Source: Oscillospiraceae bacterium (GTDB taxonomy: Bacteria > Bacillota > Clostridia > Oscillospirales > Acutalibacteraceae). Taken from it: a DNA stretch of 64,000 nt. The notes below the pieces were generated by a model. That model was not told where the DNA came from, ran no database searches, and saw nothing but the letters and a program-made list of their open reading frames with translations. Made by a program: the position numbers and the translations under genes. Of this stretch, positions 45,181 to 54,126 are shown piece after piece; within the stretch, counting starts at the first letter, position 1, and each line of letters opens with the position of its first letter. The stretch is from assembly GCA_902790325.1 (NCBI GenBank), contig CADARP010000004.1, positions 44,523 to 108,522 on the forward strand, in the 5' to 3' direction.

Positions 45181-45900
45181 TCAGATGCCGGTCAGCGGCG
45201 TCGGCCGGACGGCACCCATGAAAGGCGCCTGCGAAATCTCCGGATCGTACGCCGTGTGGGTGCGGATGTGCATGGCGTCCATCAGTTCCGCGTAGGATGT
45301 TTCCGGATCGGCGGCATGATACACAAAGAAGTGGTCTGCGTTCAGGACGGATGCGTCTTCCGGGATCGACAGATTCTGTTTGTCCAGAAACGCTTCGATG
45401 TTTTCATAGATGTGCGGCGTGCGCAGCGCTGCCGCGGGGTCCTCGTTCTTGCGCTTGTTCAGCCGGTACATCGCCGTTTCCTTGTCGATGTCGATATAGA
45501 TGACCATCAGCTCGCCGCCGCGCCGGCGTACCTGATCGTGCAGACGACGCAGGCGGTTGCTCTGTCTGCCGGAAAACTCATGGCGGATCTCGCCGGTATA
45601 CGGCGTATTGATGATGACGTGCTGATTGAACAGCAGGCCGCGCAGACCCATGATTTCCGCCACGTCGTATTCCACGTCGCGGACATGCCGGCGGAAGAAG
45701 TCGCTCTGACGGTCGTACGTTTCTTCCCGGCCGACCTCGAAGATCTTTTCCGCCATCGGGCCGAGATCGTCCTTGTCCAGATAGAAGCAGTTCGGAACCG
45801 CTCTGGCCAGATTCAACGCAAGCGTTGTTTTGCCGGACGCGATCGCGCCGGTGATGATGATATAGAGCTTCGCATTCTCTTTGATGCTGCATTCGCGCAT
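45181..45900 (-). CDS. P-loop NTPase, kinase or zeta-toxin-like
   Basis: The 239-residue soluble protein has a P-loop GAIASGKTTLALN (about residues 18-30), a Walker B-like GGELMVIYIDIDKE and an Arg-rich segment (RLNKRKNED), as in small kinases of the AAA_33/zeta-toxin/gluconate-kinase group. The D in YLDKDDLG near residue 42 could bind the substrate. No partner antitoxin is present, so a metabolic kinase is the better guess. Substrate unknown. Confidence 0.65.
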   Translation of the reverse strand: MRECSIKENAKLYIIITGAIASGKTTLALNLARAVPNCFYLDKDDLGPMAEKIFEVGREETYDRQSDFFRRHVRDVEYDVAEIMGLRGLLFNQHVIINTPYTGEIRHEFSGRQSNRLRRLHDQVRRRGGELMVIYIDIDKETAMYRLNKRKNEDPAAALRTPHIYENIEAFLDKQNLSIPEDASVLNADHFFVYHAADPETSYAELMDAMHIRTHTAYDPEISQAPFMGAVRPTPLTGI

Positions 45901-45953
45901 AGGTTACACATTCCTTCCGGACCGCATTTGCGGTCTCGACGTCTTTCGACGTA

Positions 45954-45983
45954 ATTGTAACGTACCGCGAACGGATTTGTCAA
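45954..45983 (-). promoter_or_regulatory. Promoter of the P-loop NTPase gene
   Basis: On the minus strand TTGACA, 18 bases, TACAAT, 54 bases upstream of the start at 45900. Two small hairpins (GACCGCA / TGCGGTC and CGACGT / ACGTCG) follow in the leader; whether they are regulatory cannot be told. Confidence 0.6.
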
Positions 45984-46140
45984 TAGATTCTGCCGAAAAA
46001 GCAGGCAAATCTATCCCGAAACGGCAATCAAATCCGTTTCCCGCGCCCGAATCCGCCGCGCAGGCTCTCGCACGCTTGCGCGCAACACATCGCTTTTCGG
46101 GCGCCGCAGGACTGTTCTCTATGGCGCGGTACCTGTATTA

Positions 46141-46169
46141 TTGACATCGAGCGCACGGTTTTGTATAAT
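46141..46169 (+). promoter_or_regulatory. Strong promoter with no clear gene directly after it
   Basis: TTGACA, 17 bases, TATAAT (full consensus). The next annotated gene starts 330 bases on, at 46500. Between them lies a degraded coding-like stretch (46170-46328). The remaining gap of 45984-46140 holds nothing recognisable. Confidence 0.75.
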
Positions 46170-46328
46170 CAAAATGAAATTGCCCGGCACGAAAGAAAGA
46201 AGAAAAACGGGTTTCGGCATGTCGCGCACGACGTGCCGGAGGACTGGGGATTTGACGCGCCGGTGCTGACGGACAAATGGATCTGTACGCACGCGGCGTA
46301 CCGCCAGCAGTACCGGTTCCGCACTTGA
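46170..46328 (+). pseudogene. Possible remnant coding stretch after the strong promoter
   Basis: In the frame ending at the TGA at 46326-46328 the text reads HVAHDVPEDWGFDAPVLTDK and then WICTHAAYRQQYRFRT, protein-like but without a usable start: the only ATG after the promoter (46174) is in another frame and stops within 31 codons. A one-base shift would join them. It may be the debris of a small gene. The family is not recognised. Confidence 0.25.
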
Positions 46329-46424
46329 GCTGCGCTGCGCGGCTCATAACAGACGCGTTGCGGACGTCGACGAAGCAGCGATCCTGTTCCATAACGCCGG
46401 TCTGCAAAACTGCGAAAAAAACGG

Positions 46425-46453
46425 TTGCGCAAAGGTGTTTCGTATGATATGCT
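46425..46453 (+). promoter_or_regulatory. Possible promoter of the beta-helix gene
   Basis: TTGCGC, 17 bases, TATGCT, ending about 47 bases upstream of the ATG at 46500. Weaker than the promoter at 46141. Confidence 0.35.
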
Positions 46454-46499
46454 GTTTCCGAAAACAGCCGCAAAAGCACAGAAAAGGCAGGGAAGAACT

Positions 46500-48785
46500 A
46501 TGGAAGCCGATCATTCCACACATAAGCCGAAGAAAAAACTGCTGATACGTATCGCTGTTTTGACGTCCGTTCTTTTGCTTGCGGCCGCCGTGTTTTTCGG
46601 CGCAAGAGGCATCCTGTACCTGCGGTACCGCCATTTCCGGGCGGCCGATCCGGCTGTGAACATGCAAGAACAAACGCGGGAGGCGAGCATGATGACGAAC
46701 GGGGATTTCTACGTCAGCACGACGGGCAGCGATACAAACGACGGCTCGTCCGACGCTCCGTTCCGCACGGTCGGGAAGGCGATGGAAGCGGTGCGCGCCG
46801 CGGACAAAACCGGGCGGCAGGGGATTACCGTCTGTATCGAACCGGGCGAGTACCGCGTGTCCGCGCTGCACTTTGGAAAAGAGGATTCCGGCACGGCGGA
46901 CGCTCCGGTGACGTACCGCGCGAACGGCGGCGAAGCCGTGCTGCATGCCGGCGTCACGCTGCGCACCGAGGATTTCCGTCCGGTCAAAGATTATCCTGCC
47001 GTTGCGGACAGGTTGTCCGCCGATGCGCGCGAGCATGTGGTCGTGCTGGATCTGACGCAGCCGCCGTATTCGCTCACGGCAGCGGACTGGGGCAAACTCT
47101 ATGCGCTCGGTTCGTACCATACGGCGGATCACTATGACGGCGACTGGACCGGTCCGCTGTACTGCGAATTGTTCGTCAACGATACGCGCCAGAATCTCGC
47201 GCGTTACCCGGACAGCGGCTTTCTGCTGACGGAGGAAGTCGTGAAAACCGGTCAGGGCAAAGAATCCGACGGCGCAAGGACGGCCGTGAAGAACTGGGAT
47301 TCGATCCGCAATCCCGAACCGGACGTATACCGCGTGAACGAAGCGCTTGCCGCGCGGATCGGCACGTGGCAAAATCTGCAGGACGTGTGGATGTTCGGCT
47401 TCTGGAAGTACGACTGGGCGGACGCGTCCACGCCGATCCAATCTTTTGACAATACGACGCGGGAACTGACGCCGCGTTTCGTCAGTCTGTACGGTACCAA
47501 GACCGACGCGCCGTTCTACTTTTTCAATGTTTTGGAGGAGCTGACGACGGCGGGAGAATGGTATCTCGACCGCGAGAACGGTCTGCTGTGCCTTTGGAAA
47601 CCGGAGGACTTCGACGCGGCAAAGATCGATCTGTCTCTGTCCGGATCGCCCGTGATAAACGGCGAGGCGAGCCATCTCGTGTTCGACGGACTGACGCTCC
47701 AGGGAACGCGCAGCGACGCGCTCGTGCTTTCCGGCGACAACATTACGGTGCAAAACTGTCTCGTCAAAAACATCGCGGGCAACGCGATCTGTCTGACAGG
47801 GGACAACAACCTTGTGCGGAACAATGAGATCACACGCACCGGAAAGGGCGGGATCGTGCTGACCGGCGGAGACACGCAAACACTGCGCGCGGGCGGCTGC
47901 AGGGCGGAGAACAACCTGATCCACGACTGGTCGGAGATCTATCAGACCTATCAGCCCGCCGTCACGCTGAACGGCGTCGGGAATGTCTGCGCGCACAATG
48001 AGATCTACAATTCGCCCCACGAAGCGATCACGTATACGGGCAACAACCATATCATCGAATACAATCTGATCCACGACGTGTGTCTGCTGTCCGACGACGC
48101 GGGCGCGATCTATGCGGGCAGGAGCTGGATCTGGTACGGCAACGTGATCCGCTATAACTGCATCTATTCGCTCGGCTCCGACGGCCACGCGCCCGACGGC
48201 ATCTATATGGACGATGCGCTGTCCGGACAGGAGATCACCGGCAACATCCTCGTCAATATCCCGCGCTATGCGATGCATCTCGGCGGCGGCAGAGATCTGA
48301 CCGTCACGAACAACATCGTCGTCAACGCCGGTGAACGCGCCGTTTCCTATGACGACCGCGCCAGAGACGGCGCGCTGACCGACGGCTGGTTTGACCACGC
48401 GGCGAAGGACGGCGATATGTGGACGGCGCTGCACGGTTCCCCGTGGACAGGCGCTGTGTGGCGGGAGGCTTTTCCGGCGTACACGACCATGACCGACGAT
48501 TTTTCCAAAGCGGAGACGGCGGATTTCATTCCCAATCCCGCCAACAGCACGCTGCGCGGCAACGTGATCTTCGATTTGCGCAAATCGATCGGATATGTCT
48601 CGGACGCGGCGGACGAATTCAGTACCATTGAGAACAACATGATCCTGCCGCTTTCCGGCGTCAACAAGTTCTTTATCGATGTGCCGGCCGGGGATTACCG
48701 CATCGCGGATCTGCAAAAGCTGCGGGAAAGCATTCCGGAGTTCCGCGAGATCCCACTGGATCGGATCGGCAGAACGGGTTCGTAA
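46500..48785 (+). CDS. Membrane-anchored right-handed beta-helix protein
   Basis: The 761-residue protein has an N-terminal membrane anchor (residues 14-40) and then FYVSTTGSDTNDGSSDAPFR, the start of many secreted beta-helix (PbH1) enzymes. The middle section (380-600) repeats the short NNxI-type turns of parallel beta-helices (GNAICLTGDNNLVRNNEIT), as in polysaccharide lyases and GH28-like enzymes. It is probably a surface polysaccharide-degrading or binding protein. No catalytic residues can be fixed. Start at 46500 has CAGGGA upstream. Confidence 0.75.
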   Translation: MEADHSTHKPKKKLLIRIAVLTSVLLLAAAVFFGARGILYLRYRHFRAADPAVNMQEQTREASMMTNGDFYVSTTGSDTNDGSSDAPFRTVGKAMEAVRAADKTGRQGITVCIEPGEYRVSALHFGKEDSGTADAPVTYRANGGEAVLHAGVTLRTEDFRPVKDYPAVADRLSADAREHVVVLDLTQPPYSLTAADWGKLYALGSYHTADHYDGDWTGPLYCELFVNDTRQNLARYPDSGFLLTEEVVKTGQGKESDGARTAVKNWDSIRNPEPDVYRVNEALAARIGTWQNLQDVWMFGFWKYDWADASTPIQSFDNTTRELTPRFVSLYGTKTDAPFYFFNVLEELTTAGEWYLDRENGLLCLWKPEDFDAAKIDLSLSGSPVINGEASHLVFDGLTLQGTRSDALVLSGDNITVQNCLVKNIAGNAICLTGDNNLVRNNEITRTGKGGIVLTGGDTQTLRAGGCRAENNLIHDWSEIYQTYQPAVTLNGVGNVCAHNEIYNSPHEAITYTGNNHIIEYNLIHDVCLLSDDAGAIYAGRSWIWYGNVIRYNCIYSLGSDGHAPDGIYMDDALSGQEITGNILVNIPRYAMHLGGGRDLTVTNNIVVNAGERAVSYDDRARDGALTDGWFDHAAKDGDMWTALHGSPWTGAVWREAFPAYTTMTDDFSKAETADFIPNPANSTLRGNVIFDLRKSIGYVSDAADEFSTIENNMILPLSGVNKFFIDVPAGDYRIADLQKLRESIPEFREIPLDRIGRTGS

Positions 48786-48827
48786 ACCCGCTCAGCCGCG
48801 GAAATGCGGCGCTTCCGTAACAAAAAT

Positions 48828-48873
48828 CATCCTCCGAACCGCACTGACGGGTGCTGTCCGGAGGATGCTGTTT
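48828..48873. terminator. Bidirectional terminator between beta-helix gene and small amber-interrupted gene
   Basis: Stem CATCCTCCG / CGGAGGATG with an inner hairpin. T-rich tails lie on both strands (CTGTTTTA on plus, ATTTTTG on minus), so it can end both convergent units. Confidence 0.75.
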
Positions 48874-48906
48874 TATGCAGTTGTCTGCTGCGTGTCCGCG
48901 GCGCGG

Positions 48907-49224
48907 TTATCTGTACCTTTTGGCAAATCCCCACGGCACAGACGGCTGCTTTCCGGCGCGCAGTTCGATCGGCAGAACGGTGCCCTTCTCAAGACCGATC
49001 TGCGCCAGAGCGTCCGAATCCAATACGGCTTCAAACATGCCTTTGTCGGCTCCGCTGTCAAAAGCATCCTTGGCCTTGCTGCTCGCAAGAAGCGCGACCG
49101 TAAGTCCTGCGCCGGATTCAAAATCGGATCTGGACATGGGGAAGATCGCTTCCGCGGCGGTCAGATCCTACACGGCATACTGCTCGCCGTTCAGTGTAAC
49201 GACGTTTCCGTTTAACTCGTTCAT
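48907..49224 (-). pseudogene. Small gene interrupted by one in-frame amber codon
   Basis: The frame begins MNELNGNVVTLNGEQYAV with AAGGAG 7 bases before the ATG at 49224, meets TAG at 49168-49170 (codon 19), and then continues as DLTAAEAIFPMSRSDFESGA to a normal stop at 48907 (106 codons in all). Both flanks are clean. TAG ends other genes here (1063, 13149), so the amber should terminate. It is the last gene of the phosphatase/STAS/anti-sigma operon. Function of the protein is not recognised. Sequencing error is possible. Confidence 0.65.
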
Positions 49225-49289
49225 GATAATTCTCCTTTTATAATTAGTCTGCTTCGGTTACAAGTGTTCCAACGCACGGCTGCGCCGCG

Positions 49290-49691
49290 TCAGATCGCCT
49301 TTGTCATGGTCAGGATATTCTGCCCGTTTTCAAAGCGGTAGCTGACCGAGTCCATACTCTTTTTGACCAGAAAGATCCCCAAACCGCCGATCTGCCGCTT
49401 CTCCGCGGAGAGTGTTACGTCCGGGTCTTCTTTTTTCAGCGGATCATAGGGCATGCCGCTGTCCAGGAAAGTCAGCTCGACAATGCCGTCCGCTTCCGAC
49501 AGGCGGATCTCCGCCGTTCCCGTTTTTCCCTGGTAGGCATAGTGCGCGATGTTGACAAAAATCTCCTCGACGCACAGATCGATCTGCATCTGCGTCCGCA
49601 TCGGGCAGTCACGCGCTTCCAAAAAAGCGTCCACAAAGGCAGTGGCCTGCTCCAGATTTTCGAGCGCTGCTTCCACGGTCAAGGTTTGCAT
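49290..49691 (-). CDS. RsbW-like anti-sigma factor/HATPase domain protein
   Basis: The 133-residue HATPase domain has N-box EEIFVNIAHYAY, G1 DSGMPYDP and G2 GGLGIFLVKK. Such proteins bind a sigma factor or response partner and phosphorylate a STAS antagonist. The gene lies 39 bases downstream of the STAS-kinase gene, with a phosphatase gene further upstream, giving the complete set of a partner-switching system. Its target (a sigma factor or other) is not in the window. Confidence 0.9.
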   Translation of the reverse strand: MQTLTVEAALENLEQATAFVDAFLEARDCPMRTQMQIDLCVEEIFVNIAHYAYQGKTGTAEIRLSEADGIVELTFLDSGMPYDPLKKEDPDVTLSAEKRQIGGLGIFLVKKSMDSVSYRFENGQNILTMTKAI

Positions 49692-49730
49692 CTTCGTGTT
49701 ACCTCCTTTACATTACTGTAAGACAGGGGA

Positions 49731-50915
49731 TCACACTGCCAGCGAATCCGTTTTGGGAACCAGATCACACAGCGTCTGCTTGCAGTATTCGACCATCTTT
49801 GCCTTGTACGCCTCGTCGTCCTTCGACTTGCACAGGGTGCGCCGCAGCAGGCGCGCATAGCAAATGATCGCGGCTTTTTCTTCAATGGCGCGCAGCGTAT
49901 CCGCGTCGTCCGTGCCGAAATAGTATTTGAGTGTAGCGTTCCAGAACTGCACCGACTGTTCGTACGGGATTCCGAGGAACTGCTTGACCTGGTTGTGGTC
50001 GATACAGGAGAAGCCGATGTAGGCGGCATAAATCGCGGAGAACTCGAAGATCGGGTGACCCATAGCCAGGGTGTCCATGTCGATCAGAAGGTTCTCGCCG
50101 TTTTGCTGCATGATGTTTTTGATGTGATAGTCGCCGTGCAGCATGTTGCATGTATCCGGAATGGCCTTGACAAGCGACACCAGTTTGTCGCCGATCTCTT
50201 TCGGCAGGTGCTCTTTTGCGAATTCCACCCAGAGCATCGCCTCCGCCTTCTTGTCGGGCAGCTCGCCCGGCTTGAGCATCGTGGAGTGCATCGTCTTGAG
50301 GATGTCCACGCTCGCCTTGGCCAGCTCGTCGGTCTTGGAGGGGTCGGCGATCATGAGCTTTGCGAAGGACTGCGCGTTCAGCAGCTCGAACACAGAGCCG
50401 TACAGGTCGCCCACCTGCACCACATCATAGGGGATAGCGGTCGGCACGCCCATGACGAACGCCTTGCGCGCCAGCTCGCGCTCGTTGTGGATCTCATCCA
50501 GCGCGTCGTGGTTTTTGTAGACCTTGACGATGGTGTCCGCGTCGATGCGGTAGACCTTGCCGTTGGCGCCTTCGCCGATGGTTTCGCATCCGTCGATCGA
50601 GAGCTTGCGGTACGCCTTGGCGATGTCCATCATTTCGGTAAAGCCGGTCATGTCGAATATTTCATAAACCTCGGACGAAACGTTGATGATCCGCGTATTG
50701 TTCTGCAGCTTCTTCAGCCGCAGGATCACGCGCAGTCCGGCGCTGGATATGTATTCCAAAGCGTCCGCGTCGAGCACCAGCTCGCCGGAAAAGCCGTCCA
50801 TTGCGGCACGGATATCCGCCTCGGCGTCGGCTGCATTCGCGGAATCGATGCGTCCCTGAAGCGAGAGAATCTGTTTGTTATCTTCTTGTTTCGCAGTCAA
50901 GTGGAACATACTCAT
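49731..50915 (-). CDS. STAS (anti-anti-sigma) domain fused to aminoglycoside-phosphotransferase-like kinase
   Basis: The 394-residue protein has an N-terminal STAS domain (1-~105) with YISSAGLRVIL holding the usual phospho-acceptor Ser, and a C-terminal kinase (about 108-394) of the APH/choline-kinase fold: IGEGANGKVYRI, catalytic LHGDYHIKNIM (~258-268) and LIDMDTLAMG metal-binding Asp. In partner switching the STAS Ser is phosphorylated by the HATPase and freed by the phosphatase; here a second kinase domain is added, whose substrate is unknown. It follows the phosphatase gene by 18 bases. Confidence 0.85.
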   Translation of the reverse strand: MSMFHLTAKQEDNKQILSLQGRIDSANAADAEADIRAAMDGFSGELVLDADALEYISSAGLRVILRLKKLQNNTRIINVSSEVYEIFDMTGFTEMMDIAKAYRKLSIDGCETIGEGANGKVYRIDADTIVKVYKNHDALDEIHNERELARKAFVMGVPTAIPYDVVQVGDLYGSVFELLNAQSFAKLMIADPSKTDELAKASVDILKTMHSTMLKPGELPDKKAEAMLWVEFAKEHLPKEIGDKLVSLVKAIPDTCNMLHGDYHIKNIMQQNGENLLIDMDTLAMGHPIFEFSAIYAAYIGFSCIDHNQVKQFLGIPYEQSVQFWNATLKYYFGTDDADTLRAIEEKAAIICYARLLRRTLCKSKDDEAYKAKMVEYCKQTLCDLVPKTDSLAV

Positions 50916-50933
50916 TCTCCTTTTATCTGTTCG

Positions 50934-52694
50934 TTATTGCGCATTTGTATTGTTTTCGGCTGCGGTTTCGCTGCCTGTGCTGCCGAAATACTGCAGACAA
51001 AGCATGGTCAGGTCGTCGAACTGCGGCGCATCCGCAACAAACGTCTGGATCGACTTTGTCATATTTCCGAGGATCTGCGGCGGCGATGCGTCTTTGTCGT
51101 CGTTCAGGGCGGTCAGCATCCGCATGGTGCCGAACAGCTCGTTATCCGCGTTGGTTGCTTCCGGCACGCCGTCCGTATACAGGAACAGCATGGAGCCGGG
51201 TTCGAGATCCAGCGTGTATTCCTTATAGCGGATTCCTTCCATGCCGCCGATCACGAAGCCGTGCTTGTCGTCCACAAGGTCGAATACGCTGCCCGGCGCT
51301 TTCAGGATCGGCTTTTCGTGTCCGGCGTTCGCCGCGGTGAGTTTGCCGGTGGACAGCTCCAGAATGCCGAGCCAGACCGTGACAAACATCTCCTCGCGGT
51401 TGTTGCGGCAGATCTGGTCATTGACGGCCTTGAGCACATCCTTCGGGCTCTTTCCGTTCATGGCCTGATTCTGGAGCATGATCTTGGTCATCATCATGAA
51501 CAGCGCGGCCGGAACACCCTTGCCCGAAACGTCCGCCATCACAAGCGCAAGGTGGTCATCGTCCACAAGGAAGAAGTCGTAGAAGTCGCCGCCGACCTCT
51601 TTTGCGGGTACCATGGAGGCGTAGATGTCGAACTCCCGACGCTCGGGGAACGCGGGGAAGATGTTCGGAAGCATGTCCGCCTGGATGCGCGTCGCCAGCG
51701 CGAGCTCCGCGCCGACACGTTCCTTTTCGGCCGTTACGGCCGTCAGTTGTGTCTCGTATTCCGAAAGGCCGTTCTCCATGTCCGCCATGATGAGCGCCAG
51801 ATTCTCGATTTCGTCGCCCGTGGAGATATTGAGGTTTTCAAAGTGGCCGGTCGTATCGGCGTTGTTTACCTTGTCCTCCACATACGCCTGCGCCGCCTGC
51901 GCGATCTTGTTGATCGGCGCGGCAAGCGTTTTCTTCGTGTGCCGTGCCATCAGGACGCTGATCAGATTGACCAGCACGAACATTGCCAAAGAGTATTGCA
52001 GCACAAAGCTTTTCATGCCGTTCGCCACATTTTCGAGAGAGACGTCCGACAGCACGAACGCCACGGGTTCTCCGGCTTCGTTCCGGATCGGCACGCCGCT
52101 TGTCGCAAGCCAGCCGTAGTTCTCGGTCTTGCCTGCGTCATAGAGCCTGCCTTCGCCGTTCCATTCCAGGAACTTGCGCATGCCTTTTTCGTTGACGTGC
52201 TCCCATTCGCCGGGGAGACTGGCTTCCCCGTCGTCCATCGGGTCGGCAATATAGACGATCGCGGACGTTTCGCTGTCGTACATCGCCATGTACACGTCGT
52301 AAACGTCGCTTGCGCCATAAAAGGCACGCAGGATACCGCGTGCCATCTCGTAGTCCTCGCGGCTTTCCAGATCGGAAAAACGCATCCTGTAACTGTCGGT
52401 ATACACTTCCGCGCGCTCTTCGTCCGACAGAGCGCGGTACCTTTCCATGACCTCTCCGGCGAGCGACTGCACGTCGACAGCTTCGTTCATGATCGCGGCC
52501 GCGCTGCGGGAGAGGGTAAACGCTTCGGTAATAAACTGTCCGGAAAGCGCGACGGCATACAGTCCCAGTCCGATCATCAGCGCCACAACACCCAACACGA
52601 TCGAGCTTATGATCGAGGAGCGGAACACTCGCGCTCCAAGCGCATAGTGCTGGCGTTCAAACCGGTTCATCTCCCGTATACTCTTACTCGGCAT
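50934..52694 (-). CDS. Membrane PP2C (SpoIIE/RsbU-type) phosphatase with sensor and HAMP
   Basis: The 586-residue protein has a membrane helix (28-50), a ~180-residue extracellular sensor domain, a second helix (~230-252), HAMP-like linker (260-315), then a SpoIIE/PP2C domain with ASMVPAKEVGGDFYDFF, MADVSGKGVPAALFM, GHEKPIL and FLYTDGVPEA. It would dephosphorylate the STAS protein when an outside signal binds. It is first in the operon. The C-terminal tail is low-complexity. Confidence 0.9.
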   Translation of the reverse strand: MPSKSIREMNRFERQHYALGARVFRSSIISSIVLGVVALMIGLGLYAVALSGQFITEAFTLSRSAAAIMNEAVDVQSLAGEVMERYRALSDEERAEVYTDSYRMRFSDLESREDYEMARGILRAFYGASDVYDVYMAMYDSETSAIVYIADPMDDGEASLPGEWEHVNEKGMRKFLEWNGEGRLYDAGKTENYGWLATSGVPIRNEAGEPVAFVLSDVSLENVANGMKSFVLQYSLAMFVLVNLISVLMARHTKKTLAAPINKIAQAAQAYVEDKVNNADTTGHFENLNISTGDEIENLALIMADMENGLSEYETQLTAVTAEKERVGAELALATRIQADMLPNIFPAFPERREFDIYASMVPAKEVGGDFYDFFLVDDDHLALVMADVSGKGVPAALFMMMTKIMLQNQAMNGKSPKDVLKAVNDQICRNNREEMFVTVWLGILELSTGKLTAANAGHEKPILKAPGSVFDLVDDKHGFVIGGMEGIRYKEYTLDLEPGSMLFLYTDGVPEATNADNELFGTMRMLTALNDDKDASPPQILGNMTKSIQTFVADAPQFDDLTMLCLQYFGSTGSETAAENNTNAQ

Positions 52695-52730
52695 AGTCGA
52701 CCTCCCGTGCCGCAGTCATGTTTTTGTCAC

Positions 52731-52763
52731 ATGAAAAACAGATAATCATGAAAAACAGATAAT
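52731..52763 (-). repeat. Tandem 16-base direct repeat in the phosphatase operon leader
   Basis: Two identical copies of ATGAAAAACAGATAAT (plus strand) lie 17 bases apart (one base between), at 52731-52746 and 52748-52763. They sit between the start site of transcription (~52777) and the ATG at 52694, inside the transcribed leader. Helical phasing differs (about 1.6 turns), but the exact repeat suggests a binding site for a protein or an RNA element. Confidence 0.7.
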
Positions 52764-52783
52764 AATTAAAATAATACATTTAT

Positions 52784-52811
52784 ATTATACATAGCTTGCG
52801 GAAGATGTCAA
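52784..52811 (-). promoter_or_regulatory. Promoter of the phosphatase/STAS-kinase/anti-sigma operon
   Basis: On the minus strand TTGACA, 16 bases, TATAAT. Consensus hexamers. It yields a leader of about 80 bases, which contains the direct repeats. Confidence 0.75.
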
Positions 52812-52853
52812 CCGAAAAAAAGGACAGGATGCAGAAAAAAGTTCCCGTTACGG

Positions 52854-52882
52854 TTGCAGGATCGGGATGGGAGTGGTATAAT
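52854..52882 (+). promoter_or_regulatory. Promoter of the cation efflux gene
   Basis: TTGCAG, 17 bases, TATAAT, 38 bases upstream of the CDF start. It is divergent from the phosphatase promoter. Confidence 0.6.
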
Positions 52883-52920
52883 CAAACCGATAATCAAAAC
52901 GAAATAGGGAGAGAACGGAT

Positions 52921-54066
52921 TTGAACGGAAACGAACAAACCGGCGATCTGACTGTGCTTGCGGCAGACAGAGAAAAAGTCATTGTCAAAACAAGCGTCAT
53001 CGGTATCGTGACAAACATCCTGCTCGTTGCATTCAAAGCCTCGGTCGGGCTGATGTCACATTCGATCGCCGTGATCCTCGACGCAATCAACAATCTGTCC
53101 GACGCGCTGTCGTCCATCGTGACGATCATCGGGGCGAAGCTCGGCGCGAAACAGCCGGATAAGAAGCACCCGCTCGGCTACGGCAGGATCGAGTATCTCA
53201 GCTCCATGATCGTCGCCGCGCTGGTGCTGTATGCCGGCATCACGTCGCTTGTGGAATCCGTCAAGAAGATCATCAAGCCTGAGGCGGCGGATTACAGCGC
53301 GATCACGATCATCATCATTGCGGTGGCGATCGTCGTCAAGCTGATCCTCGGCATGTATGTGAAAAAGCAGGGGCAGAAGGTTCATTCCGGCGCGCTGTCC
53401 GCGTCCGGTTCGGACGCGCTGTTTGACGCGATCCTCTCGGCGTCCGTGCTCGCGTCGGCGGTCGTGTACCTGCTCTGGGTCGTGTCGCTCGAAGCGTATG
53501 TCGGCGTGGTGATCGCCGGATTCATCATCAAAGCCGGAATCGAAATGATGATCGAAACGCTCAACGACATCATCGGAAAACGCGAGGACGCGCAGACGAC
53601 CAAAGAGCTGAAGCGGATTATCTGCGAGGAAGAATCCGTCCTCGGCGCATATGACGTCACGCTGTTCAATTACGGCCCCAACAAGAATTACGGGTCCGTG
53701 CACATCGAACTGCCGGACAATCTGCGCGTTGACGATGTGGATAAGATCACAAGGCAGATACAGATCGACGTCTACCAGAAAACCGGCATCATCCTGACGG
53801 GTATCGGCGTCTATTCGTTCAACACGTCGGACGACGAAGCGGCGCAGATGCGCAATGCGATCCGGAAAACGGTTCTGTCGCACGAGTGGGCTTTGCAGAT
53901 GCACGGCTTCTATGCCGACACACAAAAGAAAACCGTTCGCTTCGACGTTGTCGTCAGTTTTGACGTCGACCGCCAGGAAGCGATACAAACCCTGCTCGAG
54001 GAGACAAGCGCGCTCTATCCGGATTATGAAATGATGATCATACCGGATGTGGACGTCGCGGATTGA
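52921..54066 (+). CDS. Cation diffusion facilitator (CDF) family transporter
   Basis: The 381-residue protein has six membrane helices starting VIGIVTNILLVAFKASVGL, the DAINNLSDALSS (helix 2) and SGSDALFDAI (helix 5) metal-site segments, and a cytoplasmic domain. A longer than usual C-terminal tail (about residues 290-381) adds two strand/helix units. CDF proteins export Zn, Fe, Mn or Cd. Start TTG at 52921 follows AGGGAGAG. Substrate not fixed. Confidence 0.88.
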   Translation: MNGNEQTGDLTVLAADREKVIVKTSVIGIVTNILLVAFKASVGLMSHSIAVILDAINNLSDALSSIVTIIGAKLGAKQPDKKHPLGYGRIEYLSSMIVAALVLYAGITSLVESVKKIIKPEAADYSAITIIIIAVAIVVKLILGMYVKKQGQKVHSGALSASGSDALFDAILSASVLASAVVYLLWVVSLEAYVGVVIAGFIIKAGIEMMIETLNDIIGKREDAQTTKELKRIICEEESVLGAYDVTLFNYGPNKNYGSVHIELPDNLRVDDVDKITRQIQIDVYQKTGIILTGIGVYSFNTSDDEAAQMRNAIRKTVLSHEWALQMHGFYADTQKKTVRFDVVVSFDVDRQEAIQTLLEETSALYPDYEMMIIPDVDVAD

Positions 54067-54126
54067 CCGGACGGCAGGCGGTCAAATGCGATTTGACAAA
54101 AAATACTTGGATCGGGATGATTGTGG

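Noticed and set aside
49168..49170. Genome-wide recoding of TAG
   Set aside because: TAG ends the DUF4474 gene (2278-2280) and the lipoprotein gene (14646-14648), so it is a normal stop here.
54093..54098. TTGACA before the GH16 gene as a promoter -35 box
   Set aside because: No -10 box lies at 16-18 bases; the site falls too close to the start codon.
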